33,273 nt of DNA from Omnitrophica bacterium RIFCSPHIGHO2_02_FULL_51_18 (GCA_001804125.1 MHFI01000025.1:1-33273); one strand, 5' to 3'; shown: positions 8,655-17,961, counted from the first letter of the stretch. Numbers and translations are program-made. The notes: generated by a model from the sequence alone, not told the origin.

Positions 8655-10073
8655 TTAAGAAGCGTCTGAAGGAGCGCGAGAGACGAGAGCGCTCTGTTTT
8701 TTGAGCTCGATCGCGGCGATGAAATGGCGCACGGTTTCGGTCTCGGACCCTTTTTTCTTCGGCATAAGCCGCAGATAATCATTCAGGGCGTTGAGAGCTC
8801 CGTCATAGTCGGCCTGATCGTCCAACGCATTGGCAAGGTTGTAGTACGCTTCGGCGTTGTCAGGATCCGAGCGAATGGCTTCTCGATAACGCGCTATTGC
8901 CTCTTTCAGGTCGCCGCGGCGATAATGAATAACACCCAGATTGTTGTGCGCGTAAGAGTGGCTCGAGTCAAGGCGGAGCGCCTCTTCATATTCTCTGGCA
9001 GCCTGGTCAAACCCGCTTTTGTCCTGCAAGGAAAGCGCTTTTTTGTAATGTTCTCTAGCATTTTTCTTCCGCTCGAGCGCGTTTTTCTCAGCCGCCCGGA
9101 GGGCCTCCTGGATCTCTTTCAACTTTCGGGCTGCTTCAGCTTTTTTAAGCGCTTCCAGCTCTTTCAATTCTTTTTGCTTTCTTGATTCCTGCGTCTTTCT
9201 TTGCTCCTCCGCCTCTTTCAAAACCCGCAGTTTCTTGACTGCTTCTGCGGCTTTGCGGACTTCCAACTCTTTTTGTTCTTTCTGCTTCTTCGCTTCTTCC
9301 GCTTTTCGGCGCGCTTCGGCCTCTTTCAATTCCTTTTGCTTTTTGATGTCCTCGGCTTTTTTCAGCGCTTCCGCCTTCTTTTTGGCTTCGAGCGCTTTCC
9401 GGAGGCTCTCAGCTTTTCGCTTTTCTTCCTCGAATGTCTTGACTTGCGGCGCTTGTGACTTTTGCGGTTTTTCCGGAGCGGGTTTTGCTTCTGCCATGCT
9501 TTTTCTAGCTTTAACGGTTCTCAATTCCTCCTCTGCCCGCGAAAAATTAGGGTCAATCTTTAGAGCCGCTTCATATTCGCGCTCGGCGTCCTTCCACAGC
9601 GTCTTCCTGGAGTAAAGCGCACCCAGCGCATAGTGGGCCTCTGAAAGATCCGGCTTTAGTTTCACGGCCTCCTTGTACTCCGAAAGCGCCCGGTCGAACT
9701 CCTTGTTGGCATAATACACATTGGCCAGATTGAAATGTGCCGGTGCCAGCTTCCTGTTTATCCTGACGGCCTCTTCATAGGATTTCATCGCCTCAACAAG
9801 CCCGCCGTTCTCAAAATAGGCCGTTCCCAGATTATTGTGGAAATCGGCATCGCCGGACTTGAGCCTAATCGCTTCCTTATACTCCTTAATGGCCTCTGTC
9901 GAAGAACCCTGGCTGCAAAGGGCATTGCCGTAATTGTAGTGCGCCTCGGCGCTCTCCGGGGATTTCAGCGCCGCTTCCCTGGCCTTCTCCAAAACACCCG
10001 AGTCGGCCGCATAAGCGAAGCGGCCCATGGCGAACAACGCACAAACCAAAAAGTAGGTGGATCGTCTCATCAA
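8655..10073 (-). CDS. TPR protein with central Lys/Glu/Ala-rich coiled coil
   Basis: Signal peptide, N-terminal TPRs (AEAHYNYGNALCSQGSSTEAIKEYKEAIRL...), long KKAEALKKAEDIKKQKELKEAEARRKAEEA-type segment, C-terminal TPRs. Confidence 0.9.
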   Translation of the reverse strand: MMRRSTYFLVCALFAMGRFAYAADSGVLEKAREAALKSPESAEAHYNYGNALCSQGSSTEAIKEYKEAIRLKSGDADFHNNLGTAYFENGGLVEAMKSYEEAVRINRKLAPAHFNLANVYYANKEFDRALSEYKEAVKLKPDLSEAHYALGALYSRKTLWKDAEREYEAALKIDPNFSRAEEELRTVKARKSMAEAKPAPEKPQKSQAPQVKTFEEEKRKAESLRKALEAKKKAEALKKAEDIKKQKELKEAEARRKAEEAKKQKEQKELEVRKAAEAVKKLRVLKEAEEQRKTQESRKQKELKELEALKKAEAARKLKEIQEALRAAEKNALERKKNAREHYKKALSLQDKSGFDQAAREYEEALRLDSSHSYAHNNLGVIHYRRGDLKEAIARYREAIRSDPDNAEAYYNLANALDDQADYDGALNALNDYLRLMPKKKGSETETVRHFIAAIELKKQSALVSRAPSDAS

Positions 10074-11617
10074 TGCCTGAAGTGCCTTACCCCTGTAAAC
10101 ACCATGCTGATTTTCGCCCGGTTACAGGCCTTGATTACCTGCTCGTCTTGAATCGACCCGCCCGGCTGGATAATCGCGCGGATCCCGTGCTTTTTTGCGA
10201 GCTTAATCGAATCGGGCTTCGGAAAGAAGCCGTCCGATGCGAGCACAGCGCCGCGCGCGCGGTGCCCTGCTTTCTTAAACGCCGTCTCGCAGGCATCCAC
10301 GCGCGAAGGCTGTCCCATGCCCAGGCCCAGCGTCATCCCATTTTTGGCGACGACAATCGCGTTGGATTTCACATAACGGCACACTTTAAACGCAAACAAA
10401 AGATCCCGGATCTCGGAGGGTTTCGGCGACAGCTTTGTGACGCATTTAAGCGACGACGGCAGCGGGTTCTTCAGGTCCCTGTCCTGCAGGAGAAGCCCGC
10501 CCCTCACTTTTTTAAAATCGAGCGCTTCACCGTGCTTTTCCCCGGAAACCGAAAGAAGTCTTAAATTCTTCTTTTGCTTTAAAAGCTTGGACGCCGCGCG
10601 CGTGAAACCCGCCGAGACGATGCATTCGATAAACCCGCTTCTTAAGATTTGACGCGCGGCGTTTTCATCAACAACGGTGTTGAACCCGATGATCGATCCG
10701 AACGCCGACAACGGATCACAGAGATAGGCGTTCCTGAAGGCGGTCCGCGCGTTCTTCGCAACCGCAAAACCGCAGGGGCTCGTGTGTTTGATGATTGAGC
10801 ATGCCGGTTCTTCAAACGCTTCCGCCATTTCAAGCGCCGCGTCCAGGTCCAAAATATTGTTGAACGACAACTCCTTTCCGTGAAGCTGCTTGGCCTCCAC
10901 GACTCCGGAAGCTCTGACTCCTTTTTCACGGTAAAGCGCGCCTTTCTGATGGGGATTTTCCCCGTAACGCAGATCCTGCACTTTTTCAAAATCAAGCGTC
11001 ATGCGTTCCGGCAACGCATCCTTTAAAGATGCGCTCCCCTCAAAATACTTCCCAATCAGACTGTCATAATGGGCGGTGAGCTTAAAAACCTTGGCGGCCA
11101 GACGCTTGCGCGTCGCCTCGCTTAAGCGTCCCTGATTCTGGGTGATTTCTTTCCTGACCGGCTCATAATCGGCAGGGTCCGACACCGGGGCCACAAACCT
11201 GAAATTCTTCGCCGCGCTCCGGAGCATCGCCGGGCCGCCGATATCGATCATTTCAAGGATCTGGCGCTCGTCCGTCTTTGTTTGGACAGCCTCCCAAAAA
11301 GGGTACAGATTTACGACCAAAAGATCGATCGGCTGAATCTTATGCTTTTGGATCGTTTTCACGTGTTTGGGGTTATCGCGGATCGCCAAGAGACCTCCGT
11401 GGATCTTGGGGTGCAGCGTCTTCAAGCGGCCGTCCAGTATCTCAGGAAACTTCGTGACGCTCGAAACCTCCCGGACCGGTACGCCGGCCCTTTTCAAAAG
11501 CTCCGCGGTGCCCCCCGTGGAAATAATCTCCACTCCTTTTGATTTTAAAAACTTCGCGAAAGGCACGACCCCGCTTTTATCATAAACGCTCACAAGCGCT
11601 CTCCGGATCTGATTCAC
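10070..11617 (-). CDS. purH: Bifunctional AICAR formyltransferase / IMP cyclohydrolase
   Basis: N-terminal RRALVSVYDKSGVVPFAKFL...STGGTAELLKRAGVPV; LRYGENPHQ; KHTSPCGFAVA; GTG start. Confidence 0.97.
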   Translation of the reverse strand: MNQIRRALVSVYDKSGVVPFAKFLKSKGVEIISTGGTAELLKRAGVPVREVSSVTKFPEILDGRLKTLHPKIHGGLLAIRDNPKHVKTIQKHKIQPIDLLVVNLYPFWEAVQTKTDERQILEMIDIGGPAMLRSAAKNFRFVAPVSDPADYEPVRKEITQNQGRLSEATRKRLAAKVFKLTAHYDSLIGKYFEGSASLKDALPERMTLDFEKVQDLRYGENPHQKGALYREKGVRASGVVEAKQLHGKELSFNNILDLDAALEMAEAFEEPACSIIKHTSPCGFAVAKNARTAFRNAYLCDPLSAFGSIIGFNTVVDENAARQILRSGFIECIVSAGFTRAASKLLKQKKNLRLLSVSGEKHGEALDFKKVRGGLLLQDRDLKNPLPSSLKCVTKLSPKPSEIRDLLFAFKVCRYVKSNAIVVAKNGMTLGLGMGQPSRVDACETAFKKAGHRARGAVLASDGFFPKPDSIKLAKKHGIRAIIQPGGSIQDEQVIKACNRAKISMVFTGVRHFRH

Positions 11618-12486
11618 TAAATCTCCTTTTTTTGTTTGATAAAATCCTTGAAATGTTTCCGAAGCATTTTTGTCACGGGGCCAGGAACGCTGCCTGCGAT
11701 CTTACGCCCGTCATAAACCGCCACGGGCAGCACCTCCGAAGAGGTGTTCGTGATGAAACACTCGTCTGCTGAATAAATCTCATGCCGTGTCAGGGGCTTT
11801 TCAAGCACCCGAAGGCCTATTTCCCCCGCGAGCACTATCACGACCTCGCGTGTGACCCCCCTTAAAATACCGGAACTGACAGGAGGTGTCAAAATTGTTT
11901 TTCCGGAAGCCACAATGAATAAATTGGAAACTGTGCCTTCCGCTACGCACTGGTCCTGGCTCAGAAAAACAACTTCATGCGGAAGAGAGCCTGAGAGGTC
12001 GAGCGACGCCAAAACGCCGCTCACGTACTGCGAGGATTTAATCTGCGGGTCCTGCGCCCTTAAAGTCCAGCGGCGGTTGACCGCCGTTTTGATCCCGATG
12101 CCCTTTTCGTAAATCTCGTCGGCGTAAGGAGCAAAATGTCTGGCGATCGCCACCACGCGGCCTTCGCCCGCGCCGTCCCAATGGACCGAAACCCTTAAAA
12201 GCGCGTCCTTAAACCCGCTTCCTTCAAGCACTTCCCTGATCCACCGGCGTATCCGGTTTTTTAAAAACGGGAGCGGACGGCCCAGCGTATGGCATGACTC
12301 CCAAAGACGATCGACATGCGCGCCAAGGCAAAAGAGCCGGCCGTCATAGGCCCTCAGGCTTTCGAAACAGGAGATCCGGTCAAGATACGGGAGACTGAGC
12401 CCGGCACCCGGCAAAGAACGCGTCGATCCTTTGTTCCCCGAAAACAGCCTTGAGAACGGCCTCTGCTTTATAAAGGGTTTCATCAT
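11617..12486 (-). CDS. pabC: Class IV aminotransferase, probable aminodeoxychorismate lyase
   Basis: FESLRAYDGRLFCLGAHVDRL, IKSSQYVSGVLASLD, EGTVSNLFIV, GILRGVTREVV; adjacent to a pabB-like gene. Start codon uncertain. Confidence 0.85.
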   Translation of the reverse strand: MMKPFIKQRPFSRLFSGNKGSTRSLPGAGLSLPYLDRISCFESLRAYDGRLFCLGAHVDRLWESCHTLGRPLPFLKNRIRRWIREVLEGSGFKDALLRVSVHWDGAGEGRVVAIARHFAPYADEIYEKGIGIKTAVNRRWTLRAQDPQIKSSQYVSGVLASLDLSGSLPHEVVFLSQDQCVAEGTVSNLFIVASGKTILTPPVSSGILRGVTREVVIVLAGEIGLRVLEKPLTRHEIYSADECFITNTSSEVLPVAVYDGRKIAGSVPGPVTKMLRKHFKDFIKQKKEI

Positions 12487-13924
12487 ATTCCTTCCCTGGG
12501 ACCGAATCCGCCACGATCCCGGCCCCGACCTGTAAATACGCTTTTTTATCTTTTACCACAAGACTGCGGATAATGATATTGAGATCCATATTGCCGTTGA
12601 AGCCCAAGTACCCCAGCGAACCCGTATAAGGCCCCCGCGTCACCGGCTCAAGCGCGTCCAAAATTTCCATGCACCGGATCTTGGGCGCCCCGGTGATCGT
12701 CCCGCCGGGGAAAAAGGCCCTCAAGACGTCCACCGCGCTCAATTTTTCACGAAGCACGCCGCGTATATTCGAGACGATGTGCTTCACATGCGAATAGTCC
12801 TCGACGACCATGAGCTCATTCGCGCCCACGGTGCCGTACTCAGCCACACGGCCCATGTCGTTTCGCTCAAGATCCACAAGCATGATGTGCTCAGCCCGCT
12901 CTTTCTCATCGAGCAACAGATCCCGCGAAAGCCAGCGGTCTTCCAAAGGGTTTTTCCCCCGTGAGCGCGTCCCGGCAATCGGGCGTGTTTCCATCAAACC
13001 GTTTTCCAGCTTTACAAGCCGCTCGGGAGAGCCTGAGACGATTTGAAAGCGGAGCGCGTCCAAATACCCAAAAAACGGCGAAGGATTCATGGTTTTCAGC
13101 TTTTCATAAATCCGGAAAGCCGATCCTTTCACGGGAAAGCTAAAGCGTTGGGACAAATTCGCCTGAAAAATATCCCCTTTTCGAATCGAGTCCTTTATCT
13201 TCATGACTTTCCCGATAAAATTCCGCCGCGTGAGGTTGCTCTGTATACCGAGCGCTCGGTGCACGCCGGCGTTTCCCCGGCCGGCCGCCGGCCGCCTCCG
13301 GGGACGGGCGGTCTGGCTTCTAAAACGCGCTTCGAAAGCATGAATTTTCTTGAGCCCCTCCTCATAACTTCTTCCAAGATCCCGGCCCACGCGCACGTTG
13401 GAAAATAAAAAAATGCATGAGTCCTTGTGGTCTACGACAACGCCTTCATCAAAAAAAAGAAGATAGATGTCAGGCAGTTGCAGATCATCCCTGGCTTTCC
13501 GGGGCAGCCGGGGTTCGATCAGGCTTTTTACTTCATAGCCGAAATAACCGACGGCACCGCCGGTAAAAGGGAGAAAAATTCCCGACGGTGAAGAATAGCG
13601 GGAAAGAAGCTCTTTAAGTTTTTCGAGCGGATCTGTCTCAAAACACTCGGCGGCGCCATAGGCGCTCAACCGGACCCGGCCGGCCTTGGATTCAAAAACC
13701 AAAAAAGGATCTTTGGCGATGATCGAATAACGGCCGGTGCCTGATGAAACTCTGGCGCTTTCAAGCAGTACGCTCGGCGATTTAAAATCAGCCCAGCGTC
13801 TGTAAAGCGCCGATGGATTCTCGAAACCGTCAATTTTTTTTACGAAAGGGAAATAAGAACCTGCTGATGCGCGCGCTTTAAACGCGGCAAAAGACGAAAG
13901 ATCCCGCATGACTGACCTTTGCAT
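12380..13924 (-). CDS. pabB: Chorismate-binding enzyme, aminodeoxychorismate synthase component I / anthranilate synthase component I-like
   Basis: GDIFQANLSQRFSFP, ETRPIAGTRSRG, ERAEHIMLVDLERNDMGRVAEYGTV, FPGGTITGAPKIRCMEILDALEP, QVGAGIVADSVPGKEYDET. Family is secure; PabB versus TrpE substrate assignment is less so. Confidence 0.85.
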   Translation of the reverse strand: MQRSVMRDLSSFAAFKARASAGSYFPFVKKIDGFENPSALYRRWADFKSPSVLLESARVSSGTGRYSIIAKDPFLVFESKAGRVRLSAYGAAECFETDPLEKLKELLSRYSSPSGIFLPFTGGAVGYFGYEVKSLIEPRLPRKARDDLQLPDIYLLFFDEGVVVDHKDSCIFLFSNVRVGRDLGRSYEEGLKKIHAFEARFRSQTARPRRRPAAGRGNAGVHRALGIQSNLTRRNFIGKVMKIKDSIRKGDIFQANLSQRFSFPVKGSAFRIYEKLKTMNPSPFFGYLDALRFQIVSGSPERLVKLENGLMETRPIAGTRSRGKNPLEDRWLSRDLLLDEKERAEHIMLVDLERNDMGRVAEYGTVGANELMVVEDYSHVKHIVSNIRGVLREKLSAVDVLRAFFPGGTITGAPKIRCMEILDALEPVTRGPYTGSLGYLGFNGNMDLNIIIRSLVVKDKKAYLQVGAGIVADSVPGKEYDETLYKAEAVLKAVFGEQRIDAFFAGCRAQSPVS

Positions 13925-13934
13925 AGGTAATAGG

Positions 13935-14492
13935 TCAGTAATTTAAAAAACCGGTTTTTTGTTTTTTGAGATGTATTCGAAGCTTCAAGTCCTGGATTTC
14001 CTCTTCGAGTGGCTTTATCTTCTCGGACAAAATCAACAGCTGCTCTTCCCATTTTTTCTTGTCGGCCGGCGTAAAATCAATGCCCTTGCCCCCCTTGAGC
14101 ACTTTTTGAATGTCGGCAAGCGTTTTCTGATAGCCGTCCAGACGGACCGCTTTCTCCGAAAGCTGTCGGGCCGCGGCGCCTATGTCGATTTTAAGCCGGT
14201 CGCGATTGGCATCGACCACGGCCCGAAGTTTCTCTATTTTCAAGTTCTGCGCCTTCGCGTAAGTATCGTATTCCTTGCGCAATTTATCGATCTCGGCGTC
14301 CATCGTCTTTTTCCTGCCCAAGAGGTCTTCCCTGATAAGCTGCGCACGGGCCTTTGCCTGGCCGCGCTGAAGGATCATTTGCTTGAAAACGGGGTCTTCT
14401 TTCGTAAGACGGTCCAGCTCTTCCGGGGAATTCATGTTACAGCCGGCCAACATAAGGCCAAAAATAAGCGTGGGTAGAAATCGTCTGCGCAT
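13935..14492 (-). CDS. Hypothetical coiled-coil lipoprotein
   Basis: Internal ATG start gives a lipoprotein signal MRRRFLPTLIFGLMLAGC then predicted coiled coil. The ORF-track start at 14534 would run through a terminator-like hairpin. Confidence 0.75.
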   Translation of the reverse strand: MRRRFLPTLIFGLMLAGCNMNSPEELDRLTKEDPVFKQMILQRGQAKARAQLIREDLLGRKKTMDAEIDKLRKEYDTYAKAQNLKIEKLRAVVDANRDRLKIDIGAAARQLSEKAVRLDGYQKTLADIQKVLKGGKGIDFTPADKKKWEEQLLILSEKIKPLEEEIQDLKLRIHLKKQKTGFLNY

Positions 14493-14505
14493 TGGACTGA
14501 CTATA

Positions 14506-14545
14506 ACACAAAAGGCGCGGAAAATAAATTCCACGCCCTTTGTGT
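14506..14545 (-). terminator. Hairpin downstream of the TM-helix channel-like gene
   Basis: acacaaaaggcgcgg / ccacgccctttgtgt. Both stem mismatches become G-U pairs only in minus-strand RNA, supporting transcription from that strand. Confidence 0.55.
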
Positions 14546-14561
14546 AAACGATAAATCCGGA

Positions 14562-15245
14562 CTATTTTTTGGCCCGAAAACTCTCCACGAACTGATTCAC
14601 ATGCTTCGAAGCCAGGTCTTTGCAGCCGAGCCCGATCGCAAGACCCACGCCGAGCGCCAGCGCGAAGATGATACCCTTGAGGATCAAATCCACGAGTGAC
14701 GTGTCAATCCCCAGCTGTTTCAAAGCCTCCACAAACACCAATATGGCAATGATGAGTTGTGTGGCTTGCCCCAGGGACCTGGCCTGCCGAATACCCGCAT
14801 TGGCAGCGGTTGTGCGGACCGTGTTTGCCACGATCGTGGAAAAAAAGATACCGAGCACCAGAATGAACACGCTGGCGATCACGTTCGGGACATACAACAC
14901 CACCTTATTCAGCAAGTCAGCCGCAACCGTGAGCTGTAACGCATTGAGCGCCGACAAAACCACCACAAGCGCCAAAAGCCAGTAGATCAGAACGCCTATG
15001 ATCTCGGAGAGCGTGTAGTTGATGTCTCCCTTTGTAAGCACGTTCGCGATCCCTGTCTTTTCACTCACGGTATCGAGCCTTGCCAACTTCAAGAATCGGG
15101 TGACTACTTTTTGGATAATGGATGCCAGCATGCACCCCAAAAGAAGAATAACCAGTGCGCCTATGAGGCTGGGCATAAAATTCAGCACCCGGCGCCCCAT
15201 TTCTTCAAATGGACCAACCACAGTTGTTTGGAAATCCACTCGCAT
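14562..15245 (-). CDS. Conserved TM-helix-repeat membrane protein, mechanosensitive-channel-like
   Basis: Repeated FLPSLIGALVILLLGCMLA / YVPNVIASVFILVLGIFFSTIVA / GIIFALALGVGLAIGLGCKDLASKHV segments typical of the TM_helix family; no MscS beta domain. Confidence 0.8.
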   Translation of the reverse strand: MRVDFQTTVVGPFEEMGRRVLNFMPSLIGALVILLLGCMLASIIQKVVTRFLKLARLDTVSEKTGIANVLTKGDINYTLSEIIGVLIYWLLALVVVLSALNALQLTVAADLLNKVVLYVPNVIASVFILVLGIFFSTIVANTVRTTAANAGIRQARSLGQATQLIIAILVFVEALKQLGIDTSLVDLILKGIIFALALGVGLAIGLGCKDLASKHVNQFVESFRAKK

Positions 15246-15302
15246 ACTCCTTTCAGCTACTTAAACGACTAGCTTTATGAGATAACCGCATTTTCCAGAA
15301 GT

Positions 15303-15331
15303 AGACTATCAAGAATCGCTACTTCTGTCAA
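15303..15331 (-). promoter_or_regulatory. Candidate promoter for the TM-helix channel-like gene
   Basis: Minus strand TTGACA (15331-15326), 17 bp, TAGTCT (15308-15303). The -10 is weak, and it overlaps an 8-bp hairpin agaagtag/ctacttct (15297-15326). Confidence 0.35.
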
Positions 15332-15381
15332 GTTTTTACTATTCTATAACAATTGTTAGTTAATAGAGTAAATAGTCTGAA

Positions 15382-15996
15382 TTAGGTAAGCTCTTTTTTA
15401 GAAAGGATCTTGAGGCCGAGGTCGAATTGATAGAGGAGTGGAACGCCTGTGCCCAAATTAAGTTCGAGCACCTGGGCCTTCGTAAGTTTATCCAGGTGCA
15501 TCACAATGGAACGCAGGCTATTGCCATGAGCCACCACCAGGAGGTTGGTACCCTTCTTTAACTCGGCCATAATCTTGGATTTAAAGTAAGGCAGGGTCCT
15601 GGCCGCCGTGTCTTTCAAGCTCTCGCCGTTTGGCGGCGCGATGTCGTAAGAACGGCGCCAAATCTTCACCTGCTCTTCGCCGAATTTCTTGGCGGTTTCG
15701 GCCTTGTTCAGGCCCTGCAAATCGCCATAGTGCCGTTCATTCAGCGCTTGGTCTTCCTCAATCGGAATATTTTTTTGGCCCAAAACCTTCAGGATGAGCT
15801 CCAACGTTTTCTGCGCCCGCTGCAGAACAGAGGTGTAGGCCTTATCAAAATGGATTTTCTCATTTTTTATCTTCTCCCCCGCGTCCCGGGCCTCCTGAAT
15901 CCCCTTTTCTGACAGAGGCACATCCACCCAACCGGTGAAGCGGTTTTCAAGATTCCACTGGGACTCCCCGTGACGCACCAACACCAATGCAGGCAT
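15382..15996 (-). CDS. gpmA: 2,3-bisphosphoglycerate-dependent phosphoglycerate mutase
   Basis: MPALVLVRHGESQWNLENRFTGWVDVPLSEKG, ERHYGDLQGLNKAET, VAHGNSLRSIVMHL. Confidence 0.95.
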   Translation of the reverse strand: MPALVLVRHGESQWNLENRFTGWVDVPLSEKGIQEARDAGEKIKNEKIHFDKAYTSVLQRAQKTLELILKVLGQKNIPIEEDQALNERHYGDLQGLNKAETAKKFGEEQVKIWRRSYDIAPPNGESLKDTAARTLPYFKSKIMAELKKGTNLLVVAHGNSLRSIVMHLDKLTKAQVLELNLGTGVPLLYQFDLGLKILSKKELT

Positions 15997-16017
15997 AAAA
16001 ATCACGCTCCTATTAAA

Positions 16018-16102
16018 GCGTTAAGTGATAAGCGTTAAGCGGTAAGAAATAACAAACCAATGGAAGGACTTTGCTTATCGCTTAACGCTTACCACTTAAC
16101 GC
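16018..16102. repeat. Palindromic repeat: 29-bp arms, 27-bp spacer
   Basis: Left gcgttaagtgataagcgttaagcggtaag (16018-16046); right arm (16074-16102) is its reverse complement with 2 mismatches. Each arm holds two GCGTTAAG sub-repeats. Confidence 0.9.
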
Positions 16103-17833
16103 TCAGTTACAGATCACCAAATGTTTATCCTGAGGCAGCTGGTCTGAAATCGTCTTCAGCACCTCACCCCTTAAAAGCCTTTCCAACGCGCCGCGGCGGG
16201 TGGACCCGATCATGACAGTGTCCAGACCCAAATCCTTGACCGTTTTCACGATCAATGCGCCCGCATTTTCCCCCAGATTCCAGAGCGGCATGGCCGTGAT
16301 GCCATTTTTCTCGAACTCCTGCACCGCCCGGTTTAAAAGTTTGACCGATTCATGAGACGGTTCAACCTCAGTCGGGTAAGCCCATCCCGGCGGCTTCTCC
16401 TCGACAAACAACGCGTACACCACCTGCTCGCCTTTTCCCTTCACATGGATCGAGGCTTCTTCCACCAGCGACGGACTGACCGATTTGATGGCCACGAGCG
16501 TCGATCCCTTGTAAAGCGGCATGAGGTCTTTGGCCTCTTCGAGCGTCAGTACGTTGATTCCCAATACTTCGGGCACAGCCACTCTTATTTGGTACACAAA
16601 CTTGCCGACGCCGCGGGCGATCAGCCCTACCGTCAAAACGCTCAAAGCAAAAATCACCGCATTGTGCTTCTCATAGATGATGGTGAGCTCCACGAGCACC
16701 ATGACAGCCCCGGTCAGGCCCAAAATAACGCGCTCATATTTCTTGATATTAATGTCGAAATTCGTGCAGCAAGCCAGAAGGTTAATCATAATCGCGCCCA
16801 CCACGCCAATCGCGTAGAGCGCGGCCAAGTGCACCACGTTATTTTCGAGGCATAAAACAAATACCGGAACGCTCACGGCGACGAGAAGGCCAAACCAGGG
16901 CATGCCAAATCGGTTTAGACTGCTAAAAAGAGGCGGGAGTTCTTTGTCCTTCGACATCAAAAACGTGACACCGATAAGACCCATGATAGCGGTGTTGCAG
17001 GCGGACAAAAGTAAAAGACCAATCAAAAGCGCAATGAGCTTCCCAAACCAGGGGCCTATATAATGATCTCCGATCACGCGAACCATATCTTCGGTGTGGT
17101 TCGTAAGGCCCGGAATATTGTTCATCGCCGCGCCCAATATAAGCGAGATCACAACCACTTCAGCCATGACCGGCAAGATCGCATATTTGGCTGTCCGGCC
17201 GACCGGCCGCACCATAATGCCGGTCACATTGGCAATCGCCTCGACACCTGACAACGCAAGGATGATGCCCACAAATTTCGTCCAATTACCGAAAAAGGGG
17301 CCCTGAGGCGCCGAAAATTCGATGGATTTTATGTGCGGCAGACAAACAGCCGCAAGCACGGCCAGGAAGAAGGCCACGAGCACTGCTATCAGCGAGGCGA
17401 TATTTCCGCTCTTTGTGGGCCCGAGAATGTTGATCACCCCTATCACAATCAAGGAGCCTATGGCCCACAGTTCGGGGCGCGCAAACCCAAGGTAATGAAA
17501 CGCATCCACACTGCTCAAAGCGGCCGTGACAACATAATCCGCAACCAAAAGCAGCGCTCCTATCACAGCGAGAGTTTTCGAGCGGCTCTTTACGGAAGAA
17601 TACACGCCGCCCCCGTCGGGGTAGGCCTTGCTAATGATGATGTAACAGAACCCTACGACGGCCGTCAGCACGCTCATAGCCGTCAAAAAAAACATCGACG
17701 CGTGGCCCGCGATCGCAAACGCAATCCCCAGCACGTAAACCTTCGAAGTGCCCCAGTCGCCGTAAAGCATTGCCCCGGCCTGGTACCACTTAAGTTCCCT
17801 GGGCCTTTCGACTTTTTTCAAAACAGGTGCCAT
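16103..17833 (-). CDS. APC-superfamily amino acid permease with C-terminal UspA-like domain
   Basis: About 12 TM helices (LKWYQAGAMLYGDWGTSKVYVLGIAFAIAG...) followed by a UspA-like soluble domain ending GSTRRGALERLLRGEVLKTISDQLPQDKHLVICN. Confidence 0.9.
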   Translation of the reverse strand: MAPVLKKVERPRELKWYQAGAMLYGDWGTSKVYVLGIAFAIAGHASMFFLTAMSVLTAVVGFCYIIISKAYPDGGGVYSSVKSRSKTLAVIGALLLVADYVVTAALSSVDAFHYLGFARPELWAIGSLIVIGVINILGPTKSGNIASLIAVLVAFFLAVLAAVCLPHIKSIEFSAPQGPFFGNWTKFVGIILALSGVEAIANVTGIMVRPVGRTAKYAILPVMAEVVVISLILGAAMNNIPGLTNHTEDMVRVIGDHYIGPWFGKLIALLIGLLLLSACNTAIMGLIGVTFLMSKDKELPPLFSSLNRFGMPWFGLLVAVSVPVFVLCLENNVVHLAALYAIGVVGAIMINLLACCTNFDINIKKYERVILGLTGAVMVLVELTIIYEKHNAVIFALSVLTVGLIARGVGKFVYQIRVAVPEVLGINVLTLEEAKDLMPLYKGSTLVAIKSVSPSLVEEASIHVKGKGEQVVYALFVEEKPPGWAYPTEVEPSHESVKLLNRAVQEFEKNGITAMPLWNLGENAGALIVKTVKDLGLDTVMIGSTRRGALERLLRGEVLKTISDQLPQDKHLVICN

Positions 17834-17854
17834 GAGATAACCTTAAGTACACGT

Positions 17855-17885
17855 AAAAAGGGAGCCTATCAAACGATAGACTCCC
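17855..17885 (-). terminator. Rho-independent terminator of the BI-1 gene
   Basis: Minus strand gggagtctatcgtttgataggctccc followed by ttttt; the one mismatch is a G-U pair on the minus strand. Confidence 0.8.
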
Positions 17886-17961
17886 TTAGGAGGAAAATTC
17901 AACTGCGGCCCGATTATAGCATTTTCAGTCTAAAAGTAAAGAACCGCTTTTAAGCCGGCCT

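Noticed and set aside
9061-9470. Repetitive DNA possibly resembling a CRISPR or tandem array
   Set aside because: It is codon-level repetition encoding the Lys/Glu/Ala coiled coil of the TPR protein; no regular repeat-spacer pattern
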